A stretch of 64,000 nt of DNA from Pleodorina starrii (Eukaryota; Chlorophyta; Chlorophyceae; Chlamydomonadales; Volvocaceae). Under the pieces are notes generated by a model, which was not told the DNA's origin, did no database searches, and saw only the letters and a list, made by a program, of their open reading frames with translations. This document shows, piece after piece, positions 23,801 to 35,800 of this stretch (positions are counted from its first letter, which is position 1; each line of letters opens with the position of its first letter). The translations under genes and the position numbers were made by a program. The stretch is from the NCBI GenBank assembly GCA_030267565.1, contig BRXU01000004.1:1802001-1866000 (forward strand), read 5' to 3'.

Positions 23801-26800
23801 CCCCGGCCAGTGCTGCAGCGTGGAGCGCCCTCGCGCCCTCGGCCACGAGAACCACTCCTCACCGAGCTGCTCCAACGGCGCGCCGCCGGCGGCACAAGCG
23901 GCGGAGGCCGCGGCGGCGGCGGCGACGGCGCCGCCACCGCCACGCGGCCGCGCGAGCAGCTGCAGCAGCGCCGGAACCATCTGCAGCAACATCACCTCGC
24001 CGCGGCCCTCGCCGCTGCACCCGACCGCCAACAGCACCGCGGGGACGCCCTGCTGCAGCGCCGCCGGGCGGCTGCGGCGCCGCGGCGGCGCCGCCAGGGG
24101 CGGCGGCGGCGGCGGCTCAGGCAGCACGCCCGCTGCCACCAGGAGCCGCAGGCGCCGCGCCGCCGCCTCCACGTCCTCCACCAGTGCGGCCTCGGCGTCA
24201 GCGTCGGCGTTGCCCTCCACCTCCTCCTGTGCCCGCCTTCCCAACAGGACGTGCCGCGCCTCCGGGCCTTCCAACAACCGCCGCCGCCACCGCGGCTGCC
24301 GTTCCTGCTGCTGCTGCTCCTGGCCTCCATCCGCCCCCGCCTCCGCCTCGCCTTGCTCTCGGTCCATATCCTCGTCCTCGGCGCCAGCCGCCTCAGCCGC
24401 CGCCCCGGCGTCGCCGATCACCACCACCACCTCGTCCTCCTCCTCCTCAGCCGCCTGCTGCTGCTGCTGCTGCTCCCCGGCGGCTGCCCGCGGCCCCGCC
24501 ACCGCCGCCTCCGCCACCTCCGCGACCTCCTGCCCATCCCACCGCCACCGCCGCCGCCGCCGCCACCTCGCCGCGCCCGGGCCCACCACCTCCTCCACGC
24601 CCCTGCCACCCTCCCCCTCGCCGCCGCCGCCCGCCGACGGCGGCGGCGGCGACCGCTCGCCAACACCCACGCCCGCCTCCGGCCACACTTCCCACACGCT
24701 GGCGCAGGTGGCCAGGTAGCCGCAGGCGGCGGCGTCCACATCGAAACTGGACACCTGGCGGCCGCTGCACGCTTCCAACACGTGAACAAAACGGGAACCT
24801 GCCGGCGAGTGCCGCGGCTGCGGCTGCGGAGCCAGCGGGTCGTCGGCCAGTAGCACCAAGTATCCGCCGCTGCCGCCGCTGCCGCTGCTGCCGCCGCTGC
24901 CTTCGGCGGCAGCGGCGGCGGCGGCCGCCGCCGCTGCTTCAGCGGCGCGGCGCGGCGGCACCGCGGCGGGCGCTTCCGCCGTGGGATCGGCTGCGGTGGC
25001 CTGCAGCGGCGGCGGCAACTGCGGCGCGTGCAGCAGCAGCCGCGGCCATCCTATGGGCACCGTGCCCGGGAGGGGCACGTGCAGGGAGAGGGAGCGTTGG
25101 CCCTCGCGGGGGCCGCTGCCCACCGACCCGCGGGTCGCTGCGGCTGCGGCTGCGCCGGCGTCGCCTGCCCCCAGCGGCATCACGCTGGGCGGCTGCCGGC
25201 CCAGCCGACTCAGGCGTTGGAGGGACAGAAGCCGCCAAGAGCCGTCGTTCAAAACCACCAGCGCAAGCTCCAGGGGGAGGCCGCCCGCCGCCGGCGACGG
25301 CGCCGCCGGCCGCTGACGCCGCGGCGGTGCGGCGGCGGCGGCCGCCGCCGCCGTGACCACCGAGTCTTCGCGACGCGGCGCCGCGGGCATGTACAGCGGC
25401 GCCGCCAGTACCGCTTCCAGCCCGTGCGAGTTGGCTCCGGTGACGGCGGCGGCGCCGGGTGGGTCCCAGTTGCCGGTCGCCGGCAGCAGCGGCGAGCACA
25501 CCAGGCGGCCGGAAGGCGCCGTCAGCTCCACCAGGTGTACGGCAGATCCCACCGCCAGCGCCTGCCAGGGCCGACAGGGCGCCAGGGAGGTCAGGCGCAC
25601 CGGTACCTGCTCCAGCGGAGAGTGCCACAGCAGCCGCAGCACCGCTGCTGCCGCCGGCGAGCCGGCGGCGGCGGCGGCAGCCCACGTCGCTGACGCCACT
25701 GGCGGTACAGCCTGCTTGGCGGACTGCTGGGTGTCGCTGTCCATGACGGCCTCGCCACCACCGCCGCCACCGCCGTCGTCGTCGTCGTCGCCGCCAGCAG
25801 CGCCGGCGCTGGGGCACGCCGCCGTGGTCCCCGCATCCCCCCCGCCGTCGCTGCCGGCCCGGCTGGGAGCCGCAGTCGGCGCCGCCGCCATCGACGGCGG
25901 CGCAGCGCCGTAGCTGAATGCCGCCACGCCGCCGCCGCGGAGGCCCACCAGGCAAAGCGCCGCACCGGCGTCCGCGCCCGCACCCGTGCCGTCGCGGGGC
26001 GGTGTCTGGGCAGCGGCCGCTGCCGCGGCCGAGGGCGGCTCCCCAGGCTCGGCCGAGCCTGCCAGCCCGGCCGGGGCCGTCCGGCCTACATCCCGACGGG
26101 CGGCGGCAGCGGCGCCGCCGCCGCCGCCGCTGGCTGCGGTGGCGGGCCCCAGCTCCACCACAGCGGCTGTCGGCGGCGGCGCCGGCGCGACGAATACCAC
26201 GGACTCGGGCACGGACGCCGCCTGGGGTCCCGCCGGGCCGGCGAGGGGGCCCAGCCCCGGCGGCACGGCGGTGGAGACCCGCGCGAGGCGCGTGCAGCGC
26301 AGCCCCGCCGACCCGTGGGTCAGCAGCATCAGCTGTATGCTGGGCGCGTGGTCGCCTACCAGCAGGTGGTACCGCCAGGGGGCGCGGTGCGCACCGGCGG
26401 CGACCGCGGCAGCGGCAGTAGCACCACCACCGCCACCGCCGCCGCCGGCAGCGGCAGCAGAGGACGATGGCGGCGCCGCCAGGACAGGCGAGCCGCCCGA
26501 GTTCCCCGACCCAGCGCGCGGCGGCAGCGGCGGCAAGCCGGCCGACAGGGCGCCGGACCCGCAGGGCTCCTGTGCGGCGTCCGCGCCGGCAGCAGCAGCA
26601 GCTGCTGCTGCCGCCGCTGCTCCGGTAGCGGCGGCGGCGGTAATGGCTGCGGCCGACGACGCGGAGAGGCACCTGCGGAAGGCCGCGTGGGGGCGCGGCG
26701 GCGGCGGCGGCTGGGCGGGCGGCGGCAGCGGCCGCAGCGCGCAGCAGGACGGCTCGCAGTCGAGTGGCGGCAAGGAGCCCAGCTCCCGCACCGCCACGCC

Positions 26801-29800
26801 GCTGCGCGGCCGCTTGCGGCTGTGGCGGCTGCTCATGCCGCTGCTGCTGCTGCCGCCGCGGGGCGTGCCCGGCCCGTCGGCCCCGGCGCCGCCGCCGCCA
26901 TTGTTGTTGTGGGCGTGCCGCACGACGGCCAGCACCTGAGGCATCCCAAAGGGGGAGGAGGGAGTGGGCGGGGGGTTGAGGGGCAGCCAGGGGCATGCGT
27001 AGAAACCTGAAGGTTTTCTGAGTGAAACGAAGAAAACCAAGGTTTTCTGTGTATTTGCCGAGAGCGTTCTCGGCTGTTCGTTGGTGGTACGGCCTGGCCG
27101 TACCTGTGAGAGCGAAGTGCAAGTCGCAGCGCGACGGAAAGAGCAATTTCGCGAGTTCATATAGTCAGTACTGACAGGTTTCCGCTGCGTCTTCTGCCCA
27201 TTACACCGCCCCGCGGCAGATAGCGCAGTCGGTTACCAGGTTGCCCCTTATCGGCCTAGAGGTCGCCCTAGTGGCAATGCTCGCTGGCGTACTTATGATG
27301 CCAGCTAAGAGAAAACTTAGTGACCAGCTGGTGGAACTACAGAAGGTCTACACAGACCTTCAGGCCCAGTTGACCGCCATTGAGCGGTCCGACGACTACC
27401 AGAAGGCCGCCTCCCTGCTGGCGGCTGACCCTGGTGCTCGTGCAAATAAAAAGAAGTTCACAGCGGCAGTGAGCTCCGCGTATGACACCTGCGTCGCCTT
27501 GAAGAATCAAATGGCCAGCGTCAGCGCTAATATCGCCCAGCTGGAGATGGCCATGGAGCAGCCGGCGTTGAAAGTTCTCGTATCCGATAAGTCGGGTCGC
27601 GTCATGGAGCGCCCCTTCAAGGACTTGGACTACGTCAACGACAGCTGGGTCAACAAGGCCGGCAAGGAGCACAAGGCGCTCAAGCGTGAGAACCGTGAGC
27701 TGAACCAGATCTACCACGCATTCCAGAAGGTCAACCGCAGCCTGGAGGACGAACGCGAGGCGCGCCGCGACGATGCTCCGCCGGAGCAGATGGAGGAGTT
27801 GGAGAAGGCAACCAACGACGCCATTACGGACGGTGAGAACTTGCTCACGGATCTGAACACGCGGCTGCGCAAGGCCATGTTAGTGGGCTGGGAGGCGGTT
27901 GAGTCGTTGGATCTGCCGGACTGCTGCAAGTCCGAGGAGGAGCGTAGTAAGCTGTTTTCCGCGCACAAGCGAGTCGCCGCGGAGAGGGATTGTGAGCGTA
28001 GGGGTGCCAAGCCTGGGGTGCAGAAGCAGGGGGGCGCGGGTTTCCGTCAGCGGCAGTTCGTGGCGCCTGGTGCCGGCTTTGGCCAGGCCCAGGTCGGGTT
28101 TGGTCCCGGGCAGGGTGGTTTGCTACCGCACCAGGCGCTCCCCTTCGTGTCGGGGGTGCAGTTTGGTGGCGTGGTCGCGGGTGGCGGTCAGGGCGGCGGC
28201 AAGCCCCCGCGGGTCCCAAAGCCGACGGATCAGTGTTATAAGTGCAAGTTGTTTGGGCACTTCGCGAACATGTGCCCGAATCCGCCCGCAGCGCGGTGAG
28301 AGTGACGGTCCGTGAGGGAGAGTTGTGGACGGCCCCACCGGGGGGACTTGATCCGGCTCGCGTGGAGCCATGTCGTGAACGTGAACGCCCCGCAGCGGCG
28401 TAGCCCATCGGCGGGCTGAAGGCAGGCCCGTGCGCCGCCTTGGTGTGTGATGGCGTCCCGGTGTGACGCAGATCCCCTCGCGGAGGGTGAGATCGAACTT
28501 TCGAAGGCCCGGTGAGCCTTACGTGACTGTGCCCCGGCTTGTGGCCGGCTCCCCTTGTGTAACGTGCGTTCAGATTGGGCCGAGTCCCGGGAGGGTGGTG
28601 ACGTCGTTCAAGGCGCCGCGCCGCCTGCCGCGTCCGGCAACATCAATGTGAACGCCAGCTGGTGGCTTTCGGTCTGCTCCAGCTCTTGGACAAAGCAATG
28701 GGTGCAGCAAGGGTTCCCGTTGTGGTGGAAACAGGCGGGTGTCACACCGCCACCGAAGGTCATGCGAAACCACCAAGGGGCGCTGGAGCAGCGAGCCTTC
28801 GTCACCGAATCTGTCGAGGCGCTTCTGGCAGCAGGGGCCGTACGGCAGGTTAGCGCGCGCCCACGAGTCGTTAACCCGTTAAATGCGATACCGAAGCCCC
28901 GGCAGCCCGGCAAATTCCGCCTCCTCCTTGACTTGCGGTACGTCAATCAGTACGTATACTGCCCCAAGTTCAAATTCGGGAAGCTGACTGATTTGGAGCA
29001 AATCTTCCAGCCGAACGACTTGCTTATTAGCGCCGACCTTACTAACTCCTATTGGCAGCTCCGAATGCGCGAAGACGCCTGCGATTACCTAGGCTTCGAG
29101 TGGGATGGCCGGTTTTACGTGTTTACCGTATTGCCCTTCGGGCTTGTGTCCGCCCCGTGGGCATTCTCGAAACTTATGCGGGAATTTTTAGCCTACCTGA
29201 GGGGCAAGGGTTTTCGCCTTATCAACTATCTAGACGACTTTCTGTTTTTGTTGGGGCCGGATCGCGCCGCGGCCTCTAAGCGGCGAGACGAGATTGTCCG
29301 CGAATTTGAGCGGGCGGGTGTCGCCCTGAATAAAGAAAAGAGCGTGCTGTCGCCTACATCGGTGGTGCGCTGTCTGGGGTATTTGGTTGATAGCGCGAAA
29401 GGGGTGTTCGCTATCCCGCAAGACCGTTGGGAGTCCTTCCAGCGAGCGGTTGATGAGGCCTTGGCACGGCCGAGCATCCCGGCCAGGACCCTGGCGCGTG
29501 TCGTGGGGCACGCTGTGAGCATGTACGTCGTTATAGGGCGCTTGGGGCGTCTCTTCACGCGGGCATCGACTGCCCTACTGCCCGACCGTTGGGGATGGTC
29601 GAGTGAGGTCACGGTTACCCCGGCGGTACGAGAAGAGCTGCGCTTCTGGCAGTCGCTGGGCCGGGAGCGGCTGACGAGCCCGATCCGGCGGCCCCCGGAA
29701 GTCAACACGCTCGAGGTTAACACCGACGCCAGCGCCACCGGCTGGGCGGGTGTTGTGTCGGGCCCCGGGTTGCGCACGGTGCACCCGGTCGCGCGAGGTT

Positions 29801-32800
29801 GCCTGGGGACATGCGTCGCACGTCGTCGGGTAACCGTGAGCTGGCGGCTATCTTCTTCTCTCTTGAGTCCCTCAAGGATGAGCTGAATGGGCGGCGAGTG
29901 CATCTGCTGACGGATAGCCAGAATGCGGAGCGTATCGTTGATCACGGCAGCCGGAAGGCACATTTGCAGGAGTGGGCGCTGAAGATTTTCTGGTGGTGCA
30001 AGGAGCACCAGGTGCAGTTGAGCGTGTCGTGGATCCCTCGTGAGTTAAATGAGGTTGCTGACTACTTCAGCAAGCTGAAGGACGGGGATGACTGGAAGCT
30101 GAACCCAGTCTGGTTTGGGGTCCTCGACCGAAAGTGGGGCCCACACACGGTGGACCGATTCGCGTCGGCCGGGAACGCCCAGCTAACGCGGTTCAACTCC
30201 TTGTACCGGTGCCCCGGCGCAGAGGCAGTGAACTGCTTCTCGCAAATGTGGGGGAAAGAAAACAACTGGTGTAACCCACCGTTTGCTTTGGTGGGCAGAG
30301 TGCTGGAGTTTATGAAGAGCCAGGCGGCAACCGGTACGGTCGTTCTACCAGTCTGGAAGTCGGCGGTGTGGTGGCCGGTGCTGTGCCCCCGTGAGGGCGA
30401 GTTCGCGCAGTTTGTCACAGCGTGCGTGGAATTGCCACATCAGCAACGGGATCTGTTCCTGCCGGGAGAAACCGCTGCGAATGAGTATGGGGTTGGGGCC
30501 CCCAGGTGGCGGGTGTGGGCGGTGCGGGTCTCCTTTGAGGGCCGGTGGCGATGGCGCGCCCCGTTGGCAACCCCTTGCAAGTGAAGTGGAACTGACAGGG
30601 GCCCGGGCTTGCCCCCTTCTGCCCATGCGTTGTGCCGCTCAGACGCCTTTGCCGCGGCCTTCTGGGAGCGAGCGGGAAAGCTGGTTGCACCAAATCACCG
30701 GGAGCTACTGGCGGAAAGTCAGGCGTTTGCCGCGTCGTCGAGGGCGGCCTCCACGAAGAAGGTGTACGCGAACCCGTGGGAGAGTTTTAAGGCTTGGTGC
30801 CGCGCGGGCGGTTACAGCTGCCTACCGGCAAGCCCAGTCGTGGTGGGCATGTATTTGACAACGGTGGCCAAATCGGCCTCGAGCTACGCTACCGTGAAGC
30901 TGGCAAGTGCTGCGATTTTCATGCAGCACGACTTGGCGTGTGACGGGACGAACCCGACGAAGCACCCTTTTTGCAAGGCGGTGCGGGCGGCGGCCAAGCG
31001 CTCACTAGGGACAGCCGTGGTGAATCGTAAGGAGCCCCTGACCCTCGAGGCAATCGTGTCCGTTGTTCGGTTGTTGGCCTTTGCTGGCGCACCCGTGTGG
31101 AGCGTCATGCTCGCAGCGTACACGGCCCTGTGTTTCGCTGGCTTCTTCCGATACGTTGACGCGGCAGGGTTGTTAGTGCGAGACGTGCAGTTGCACGCTA
31201 CGCATGCAGCCGTCTTTATCGCCAAGCGCAAGAATGACCAGTTCCGGGAAGGGAACGTGGTGCACATTGCTCGGGGCGAGAGCGTGGCCTGCCCGGTGGT
31301 ACCTGAAGCTGTCGGGCCTGCAGGCTGACCAGCCGCTTTTTCAGGGTTTTAACGGTCAAGCCGCCCGCGCCGGGAAGGCCACGGCGCTGGATGGGCGCGC
31401 GATCGGCTATTCGCAGGCACGGTATCACGTGCTGAAAGCCGTGGCGAAGGTGATGGGTGTCCCGCACGGGGAAGCGCAGGCCATGTTTGGCCTGCACAGC
31501 TTACGGTCGGGTGGCGCGACGGCGGCGGCCGAGCAGGGTATGGATGAGCGGTTATTTCAAGCCCACGGGGGCTGGCGGTCACGTGAGGCCATGCTGGTAT
31601 ACCTGGCCGATAGCGTAGGCACGAAGCTCAAGGTCTCGAAGGCCCTGGGGTACTAGCGGGAACCCGCGCTTCCCCCCCTCTCCCACCCCAACATGTAACC
31701 ATGGAGCGAGGCTGTGTTCCCCCTCCTCTTGCCCCTGCGGCGATTATTGAAGTATCGGTTACCAGGCTCGCCTCCTCCCACGGAAGCAAGCATACTCTTC
31801 TGCTCGCAGGTACCCGAGTCCATCCCCGTCTTCAAGCGGTAAGGCAACTACTCATGAAAACTGAAGGTTTTCTGAGTGAAACGAAGAAAACCAAGGTTTT
31901 CTGTGTATTTGCCGAGAGCGTTCTCGGCTGTTCGTTGGTGGTACGGCCTGGCCGTACCTGTGAGAGCGAAGTGCAAGTCGCAGCGCGACGGAAAGAGCAA
32001 TTTCGCGAGTTCATATAGTCAGTACTGACAGGTTTCCGCTGCGTCTTCTGCCCATTACACCGCCCCGCGGCAGATAGCGCAGTCGGTTACCAGGCTCGCC
32101 TCCTCCCACGGAAGCAAGCATACTCTTCTGCTCGCAGGTACCCGAGTCCATCCCCGTCTTCAAGCGGTAAGGCAACTACTCATGAAAACGTGCGGAAGCA
32201 GAACTGCGCGCGGAAGCAACACCGAGCACGCACGCAGCGGCAGTCGACCCGGCCGCTCCGTGCCTGCGCAAAATCCAAAACGTGGCCTTAACGACCGACG
32301 GACGGCCAACCTTTTCCATCCCAATTCCTTCCGTTGCTTATCATTTTCTTGTTGTCCTTCCCTCCCGCCAGCAGAAGAGGCGAGTTGTGGGCGTACCGTG
32401 CCTTGTCCCGATGCTCACGCCCGCGCCCGGCCCCCCGCCAAATTCATCCACCCAACTCCCCGGGCTGTCCGTCCTCCCCTCCACCCGCCCACAAACCCAC
32501 CCACCCGCCGCCCACAACGCCACGCCGGAGTTCCTGCTCTTTAATTGGATCATCACGCAATGACTCGACCTCCCACTCATCTGAAATCTAACCCACCCCA
32601 ACCCTACCCCACCCCACCCACGCACCGTGACCCTCCGGTCCAGCCGCCGGACCAGAGCCACACAGCCGGGGGCCACCGCGCCCAGCGTGATGTCCGCCGC
32701 CGCCGCACTCCACCAGGCCGCCCCGCCGTGCCATACCTCCGCCTCCGCCTCCGCCGGCGCCGGCGCAGCAGCCCCGCCGCCGCCGCCGGAGGCCAAACGC

Positions 32801-35800
32801 CCGGCCGCCGCCGCAGCCGCTGCACTGGTGGGCTCCTGGCTCACGACGTCGTCGTCGTCGGCGGGTGGCGGCGGCGGCGGCGGGTACAGCGGTGTGGCGG
32901 CCGCCGCGCCGCGCACCGACCCGTGGGTCTCGCCGTCGTCCACCTGCATGTCCGAGGCGAGGGCCATGGCCCCAATGCCCTCCGCCATGGAGCTGTAGCC
33001 GCTGAGCGACGGCCCGCGGCTGCCGCCGCCGCCGCCACTCGCCGTCGGCGCCGCCGCAGGCGGCGGCGGCGGCGGCCTGGGGCCCGCGGCTGCGGCCCCC
33101 GCCTCACCCTCCGACGCGGTCGCCGGCGGCAGCTGCTGCTCGGCCGGGTTGCGGTCCTCGAAGCGGCTGCTCTTGGGGCTGGGCCAGGTGCTCCGAGGGA
33201 GCGGCGCGTCCCAGCCGCCGCCGCTGCCGCCGCCGCCGCTGGGCCCGTCGGCGTCGTCTGGCGGGACGGAGCCGCTGGAGGGCCGCGTCGCGGCGGTGAT
33301 GGTGGCGGTGATGGCGGCGGCGGCGGGGAGCCCGGGGCTGGAGAGGAGGTCCAGGGAGGCCAGGAGGATGCCGGAGGGGGTGACCTGTGCGGGGCGGGAA
33401 GGGAGGGCGGTGAGGGGAGACGGGTCGCTGTGATACGAGGTGGTGGTGGACGCGGAGGCGGTGGTGCTGGTGGTGGTGGTGTGGTGGGCAAGTACAAATT
33501 CTTGTCCGGAGGAGTGCCACATCGCCCGCCGCCGCCTGCCGCCACCCGGTCCCCACGCCCCGTGAGAAGGTCGCGGCTGCGGCGCGGCCGCGGGGCCGTT
33601 CGGACCATCCGACCGGAACGCCACCTTAATACCTATGGGATGCGTGATTGACAGCTGAGAGACTCGAGACGCGGGCGTGCGATGAGCGCCGATAGACGCA
33701 CATCAATGCCTCTCTCAGAGGCACCCTTTCCCAAACTTCCCGTCCCAAAAGGAGGTTTATAGGGCCCCACAATCCGCCGCCTCGGCGTGGAGCCGCCGAA
33801 GAGCGTCCCGTGCACGCCGATAGTCTGCACGTCCGTACTGTACTGCATCGTAACCATGCTTGCCGTACCTGTACGAGCACGCCCTCGGCCACCAGCCCTG
33901 CCGCGACCGTCGGCTCCCAGTGCCGGAGTTGCAGCGCGTCCGTCACGTCACGCAGCGACGGCGCCGCCGCGCCCACGTCGGGGTGCGTCGCGGACGCGGA
34001 CGTGCGCGATCTCGATCCAGGCCCAGATCCAGATCCGAAACCAGATCCAGATTCCGCGGCGAAATCCGTGTCGAGCACCGGCGCCAGCGCGCGCGAGCCG
34101 CCCACAAACGACAACAGGACGAGGCTGCCGCCGGCTAGCGGCGAGCCCGGAGGGGGAGGTGGGTTAGCCGCCGCTGCGGCGGCAGCGCCGGCTGCGCCGC
34201 CAGCGGCGCCGCCCCCAGCGGCGCCGGCGTTGTGCGTGAGGGGGCAGCGCAGCGGGATGGACCACATACCTGCGGGATGCGCGCAGCAGAAGGGACGGCG
34301 TCGAGGGGTTGGCGGCTGGCGGCGTCGTTGGCTATAGGTTGGTCGCCTCTCCAGGCGCGACGAGGAGGACGGATCGAGAGTCCGTTCAAAAACAGCTTAC
34401 ACAGGGCGGCTTCGCACCACCTCATCCGCGGCTCAACGGCTGCGACCCACCGCCGAATCTCGGTTCGGGTACCGTAAGCAGGCTAGAAGCTACCGTCAGA
34501 AGCGCGGACAGTGCGCAGCGAACGACCCACGGGTCGGCGGCCCACGACCCACCTGTGGGTGTAGCCCCCTGGCTGGGCACGCGCGCCACCACGGGCGCGG
34601 CCAGGCAGCCCCGCAGCACCTGGAGCTTCGGCTCCCGGGCGGCAGCCGGCGGGCCGCCCTCCGGGGTGTCCAGCCCAAGCACCGCCCCCGTGACCTGGCG
34701 GGCGACACGGGGGGTCGCAAAGGTTATATTCCGGGCGGTCGCAAAGGTTATATTGGTGCTCCTGCTGCTCGTGGTGTCAGGCAAGAGGCGTTCCGTTAAC
34801 AGACCACGTGCCACATGCCCCCCTTCCACACCCGGATCCACAGCGATCCATCCACGCCCCACCCCGCCCCGCCCGCCCTGCCCCGCAGCGCCGGACCCAC
34901 CCACCTGCAGCAGCCGCCCGCGGCCCGACACGCCCGCCGCCTCCGTCACCACAAAGTCCACCATCGGCCGCGGCTGCGGAGCCCTGCCCAGCAGCCGCAG
35001 CGCCAGCGCCCCAGGCGCCGCCGCCGCCGCCGCCTGCGCCGCCGTCCTCGCAGCAGCAGCAGCAGCAGCAGCGTCAGCGCCGCCTCCTGCGGCGGGCGCT
35101 GCAGCTCCGGCCCAGCGACCGGGCACCCGCCCGCGCCCCAGCGCCGCGGCGGCAGCCCCCCGTGACGCAGCTGCGCCCAGGCTGCCTCCGGCAGACCCGG
35201 ATGCGCCACCGCCCAGCCCCGGGTCTCCCGCCACCTGCTGCTGCCGCCATTGAGGCGACGAGCCGGCGGCGGAGGGACCCGCGGCCGCGGCGTCAGTCGG
35301 CGCGGTCTTCAGGTTGGTGCTGCTGCTGCGGGCCGCATCCATTGCGGTGGCGGCGGCGGCGGAGCCGCCGCCGCCTCCCGCCGCGTCGGCGCGGTACCCA
35401 ACGGCCGCTTGCGCCGCAAAAGCGCTGCCGCGCAGGAGCGACCGCGGCGGCTGCGGTGCTGCGGGCCGGGGCAGCGCCGCCGGCCGCGGCTGCAAACGCG
35501 CGCGCTGCAGGCCTGCGCCGTGCTGCTGCTGCTGCTGCTGCACTTGCAGCGATGGCGGCGGCGACTGCAGCGGCCTGTGCCGCATGATCAGCACATCGCC
35601 GCCCTCCTCTGACCACACCAGGACGCCGCCGCTGCTGTACGGCAGCACCGCCACGGCGCGCGCAGGCCGCACCGCCGTGCCGCGCCCGCCCGCTGCCGTG
35701 AGGCCGCTGACCGCAGCGGCGGCGGCCCCGCCGCCGCCGGGCATCAGGCAGGCCGTCACGTCGATGCGCACCACCGGCAGCTCCTGCTCCCCCTCCTCCT

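Larger units (their letters stand above)
27007..32189 (+). mobile_element. PAT-type (DIRS-order) tyrosine-recombinase retrotransposon
   Basis: The element shows the split direct repeats that define PAT-like DIRS elements: A1 27007-27240, then the body, then B1 31755-31861, A2 31861-32094 and B2 32083-32189. Between them lie three plus-strand genes: a zinc-knuckle gag-like ORF, an RT-RNase H ORF and a tyrosine recombinase, with no protease or integrase. A1/A2 and B1/B2 look identical, which implies a recent insertion. Left flank GAAAC and right junction AAAAC share a short word and there is no target duplication, as expected for recombinase-driven insertion. The element sits in intron 11 of the CPSF_A-like gene, opposite to transcription. 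RT-RNase H and recombinase frames each carry one frameshift. Confidence 0.93.

Noticed and set aside
23154..24719. Long plus-strand open frames (over 500 codons) opposite the CPSF_A-like gene
   Set aside because: They arise from GCC/GGC repeats, are all Arg/Ala/Pro, have no motifs and lie antisense to exon 12.
24939..27146. 735-codon minus-strand frame parallel to exon 12
   Set aside because: It is a shifted shadow of the same exon: Arg-rich, without family motifs, and it runs into the PAT element.
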